Shown here: positions 36,112-36,857 of the stretch, piece by piece
How positions within the stretch are numbered: the stretch's first letter is position 1
How the letters are laid out: each line of letters begins with the position of its first letter
Made by a program: the position numbers and the translations under genes
IMG/VR virus record: IMGVR_UViG_3300026253_000002
Coordinates: 1-36,857 of that record
Length of the DNA stretch: 36,857 nucleotides
From: a virus
Direction: 5' to 3' (one strand)
Notes under the pieces: model-generated
Seen by the model: the letters and a program-made list of their open reading frames with translations, nothing else
The model's database searches: none
What the model was told of the DNA's origin: nothing

Positions 36112-36857
36112 ATGAAATGGATAGGACAACATATTTGGGGCCTAATATCTAGGTTTCGTAGTGACGTATATTTAGAGGCACTTAGTACTTCGTCTGAGAC
36201 AAGTGCTTTAGTTGTTGATTCAAATGGAAAGGTAACAAAAAATTCTTCATTTACCGGTGCAGATGGTGCCGACGGTGAGGATGGCGCTGATGGAACCAAT
36301 GGAACCAATGGAGCGGCTGGTGCAACTGGCGATACTGGTGCAACTGGCGATACTGGTGCAACTGGTACAGCTGGAGCAACTGGAGCTGATGGAGCAGCTG
36401 GAGCTGATGGTGATGATGGTGCAGCTGGTGCAGCTGGAGCTGATGGAGCAGCTGGAGCTGATGGTGATGATGGTGATGATGGGGCAACATGGCTAACGGG
36501 TTCGGGAGATCCAGCGGGTGGGACAGGAGTTGTTGGAGACTTCTATTTAAATTCGACCTCTGACGAATGGTTTGAAAAAACTGGAGCTAGCACATGGACT
36601 TCTCGCGGTGACTTTACTGGTGCTGCAGGACCACAAGGTACAACAGGTACAACAGGTGCAACAGGTACAACAGGTGCAAATGGTACAAATGGTACAAATG
36701 GTACAAATGGATCTGATGGAGCTGATGGTGCTGATGGAGCTGATGGTGCCCAAGGAACACAAGGAATACAAGGAATTCAAGGTGTAACGGGGGCAACCGG
36801 AACGACTGGAGTACAAGGAATACAAGGAAATCAAGGTGATAAGGGGGGATTGTTATA
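36112..36857 (+). CDS. Collagen-like tail fibre protein (3' truncated)
   Basis: An ATG at 36112 opens a frame that stays open to the right edge of the window (248 codons visible). The N-terminus MKWIGQHIWGLISRFRSDVY, followed by a LVVDSNGKVTK segment, resembles the virion-attachment end of marine phage fibres. From 36253 it runs as Gly-X-Y collagen repeats (GADGADGEDGADG, GATGDTG, GDDGAAGAAG), interrupted at about 36487-36615 by a small module with GDFYLNSTSDEWFEKTG. A second collagen block (GTTGTTGATG, GTNGTNG, GIQGIQG) continues to the edge. Such repeats form trimeric rods that hold a receptor-binding tip, which must lie beyond the window. Confidence 0.85.
   Translation, partial: MKWIGQHIWGLISRFRSDVYLEALSTSSETSALVVDSNGKVTKNSSFTGADGADGEDGADGTNGTNGAAGATGDTGATGDTGATGTAGATGADGAAGADGDDGAAGAAGADGAAGADGDDGDDGATWLTGSGDPAGGTGVVGDFYLNSTSDEWFEKTGASTWTSRGDFTGAAGPQGTTGTTGATGTTGANGTNGTNGTNGSDGADGADGADGAQGTQGIQGIQGVTGATGTTGVQGIQGNQGDKGGLL
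36253..36486 (+). repeat. Collagen-coding tandem repeat block 1
   Basis: Imperfect 9- and 18-base units encode Gly-X-Y triplets, with near-identical DNA copies such as the two GGTGCAACTGGCGATACT units and the repeated GGAGCAGCTGGAGCTGATGG units. Near-perfect DNA repetition suggests recent slippage or unequal exchange, so copy number probably varies between strains. Confidence 0.85.
36616..36845 (+). repeat. Collagen-coding tandem repeat block 2
   Basis: A second run of Gly-X-Y units built from other DNA words: GGTACAACA repeats, a run of GGTACAAAT repeats, GGAGCTGATGGTGCTGAT, then GGAATACAAGGAATTCAA. Its codon and residue choice (Thr, Asn, Gln) differs from block 1 (Ala, Asp), which suggests the blocks arose or were acquired separately. 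Confidence 0.8.

Noticed and set aside
36310-36480. Short repeated units considered as a CRISPR array
   Set aside because: Units are contiguous 9/18-mers in a coding frame without unique spacers of constant length.
36251-36490. Antisense and alternate-frame ORFs rich in His/Gln/Leu or Met over the collagen repeats
   Set aside because: They arise from the Gly-X-Y repeat in other frames; the sense frame from 36112 is open to the end of the window and has a recognisable N-terminus.

Overview
The window is AT-rich and almost entirely coding, with every supported gene on the + strand. It reads as the structural and assembly half of a tailed phage with a podovirus-type virion. It has a large terminase, portal, scaffold-like protein, HK97-type major capsid protein, head-tail connector or ring-like proteins, a P22 gp10-like tail nozzle, ejected internal proteins, lysis-type membrane proteins and a collagen-like fibre. 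The host is probably a member of Bacteroidota (for example a marine flavobacterium). Start codons are preceded by A/T-only leaders rather than Shine-Dalgarno sites, as is typical of that phylum. The terminase, portal and capsid also look to me like those of crAss-like and Cellulophaga-type podoviruses. That taxonomic placement is inference from memory of the families, not a search result.

Layout. Positions 1-1703 hold small genes: a truncated zincin-like protein, small hypotheticals, a 3TM-type holin and a 53-residue proline-rich protein. Positions 1704-12275 hold a GroES-like protein, a small terminase-like protein, TerL, portal, scaffold-like protein, major capsid protein with a strong intrinsic terminator behind it, and two connector or ring-like proteins. 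Positions 12279-20625 hold a 1886-residue nozzle protein with a Gly/Ser/Trp-rich insertion, a beta-rich 589-residue protein, a small structural protein and a cupin. Positions 20629-35615 form an ejection module arranged like T7 gp14-gp15-gp16: a small Ala-rich protein, a 419-residue protein with an EF-hand-like loop, and one 4363-residue protein that takes up about 35% of the window. Positions 35649-36857 hold a coiled-coil/TM protein, two translationally coupled micro-ORFs and a collagen-like tail fibre that runs off the right edge.

The most interesting object is the 4363-residue protein. It looks like a polyvalent cargo protein that is packaged in the virion and ejected into the host. It holds an HExxH metallopeptidase motif, a HAD phosphatase fold whose cap position is occupied by a P-loop kinase, an NPWC/GKLLAF-type domain followed by short Gly/Asn-rich repeats, a hydrophobic C-terminal ejection-type region, and two tandem CX9CX10CX2H zinc modules at its extreme C-terminus. 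A short motif, hydrophobic-F-S-K/R, occurs seven times and tends to fall at the edges of these domains. My leading hypothesis is that it marks linkers or processing sites in a multi-enzyme effector.

No tRNA, rRNA, integrase, insertion sequence, CRISPR array or replication gene was seen. No promoter could be called with confidence.
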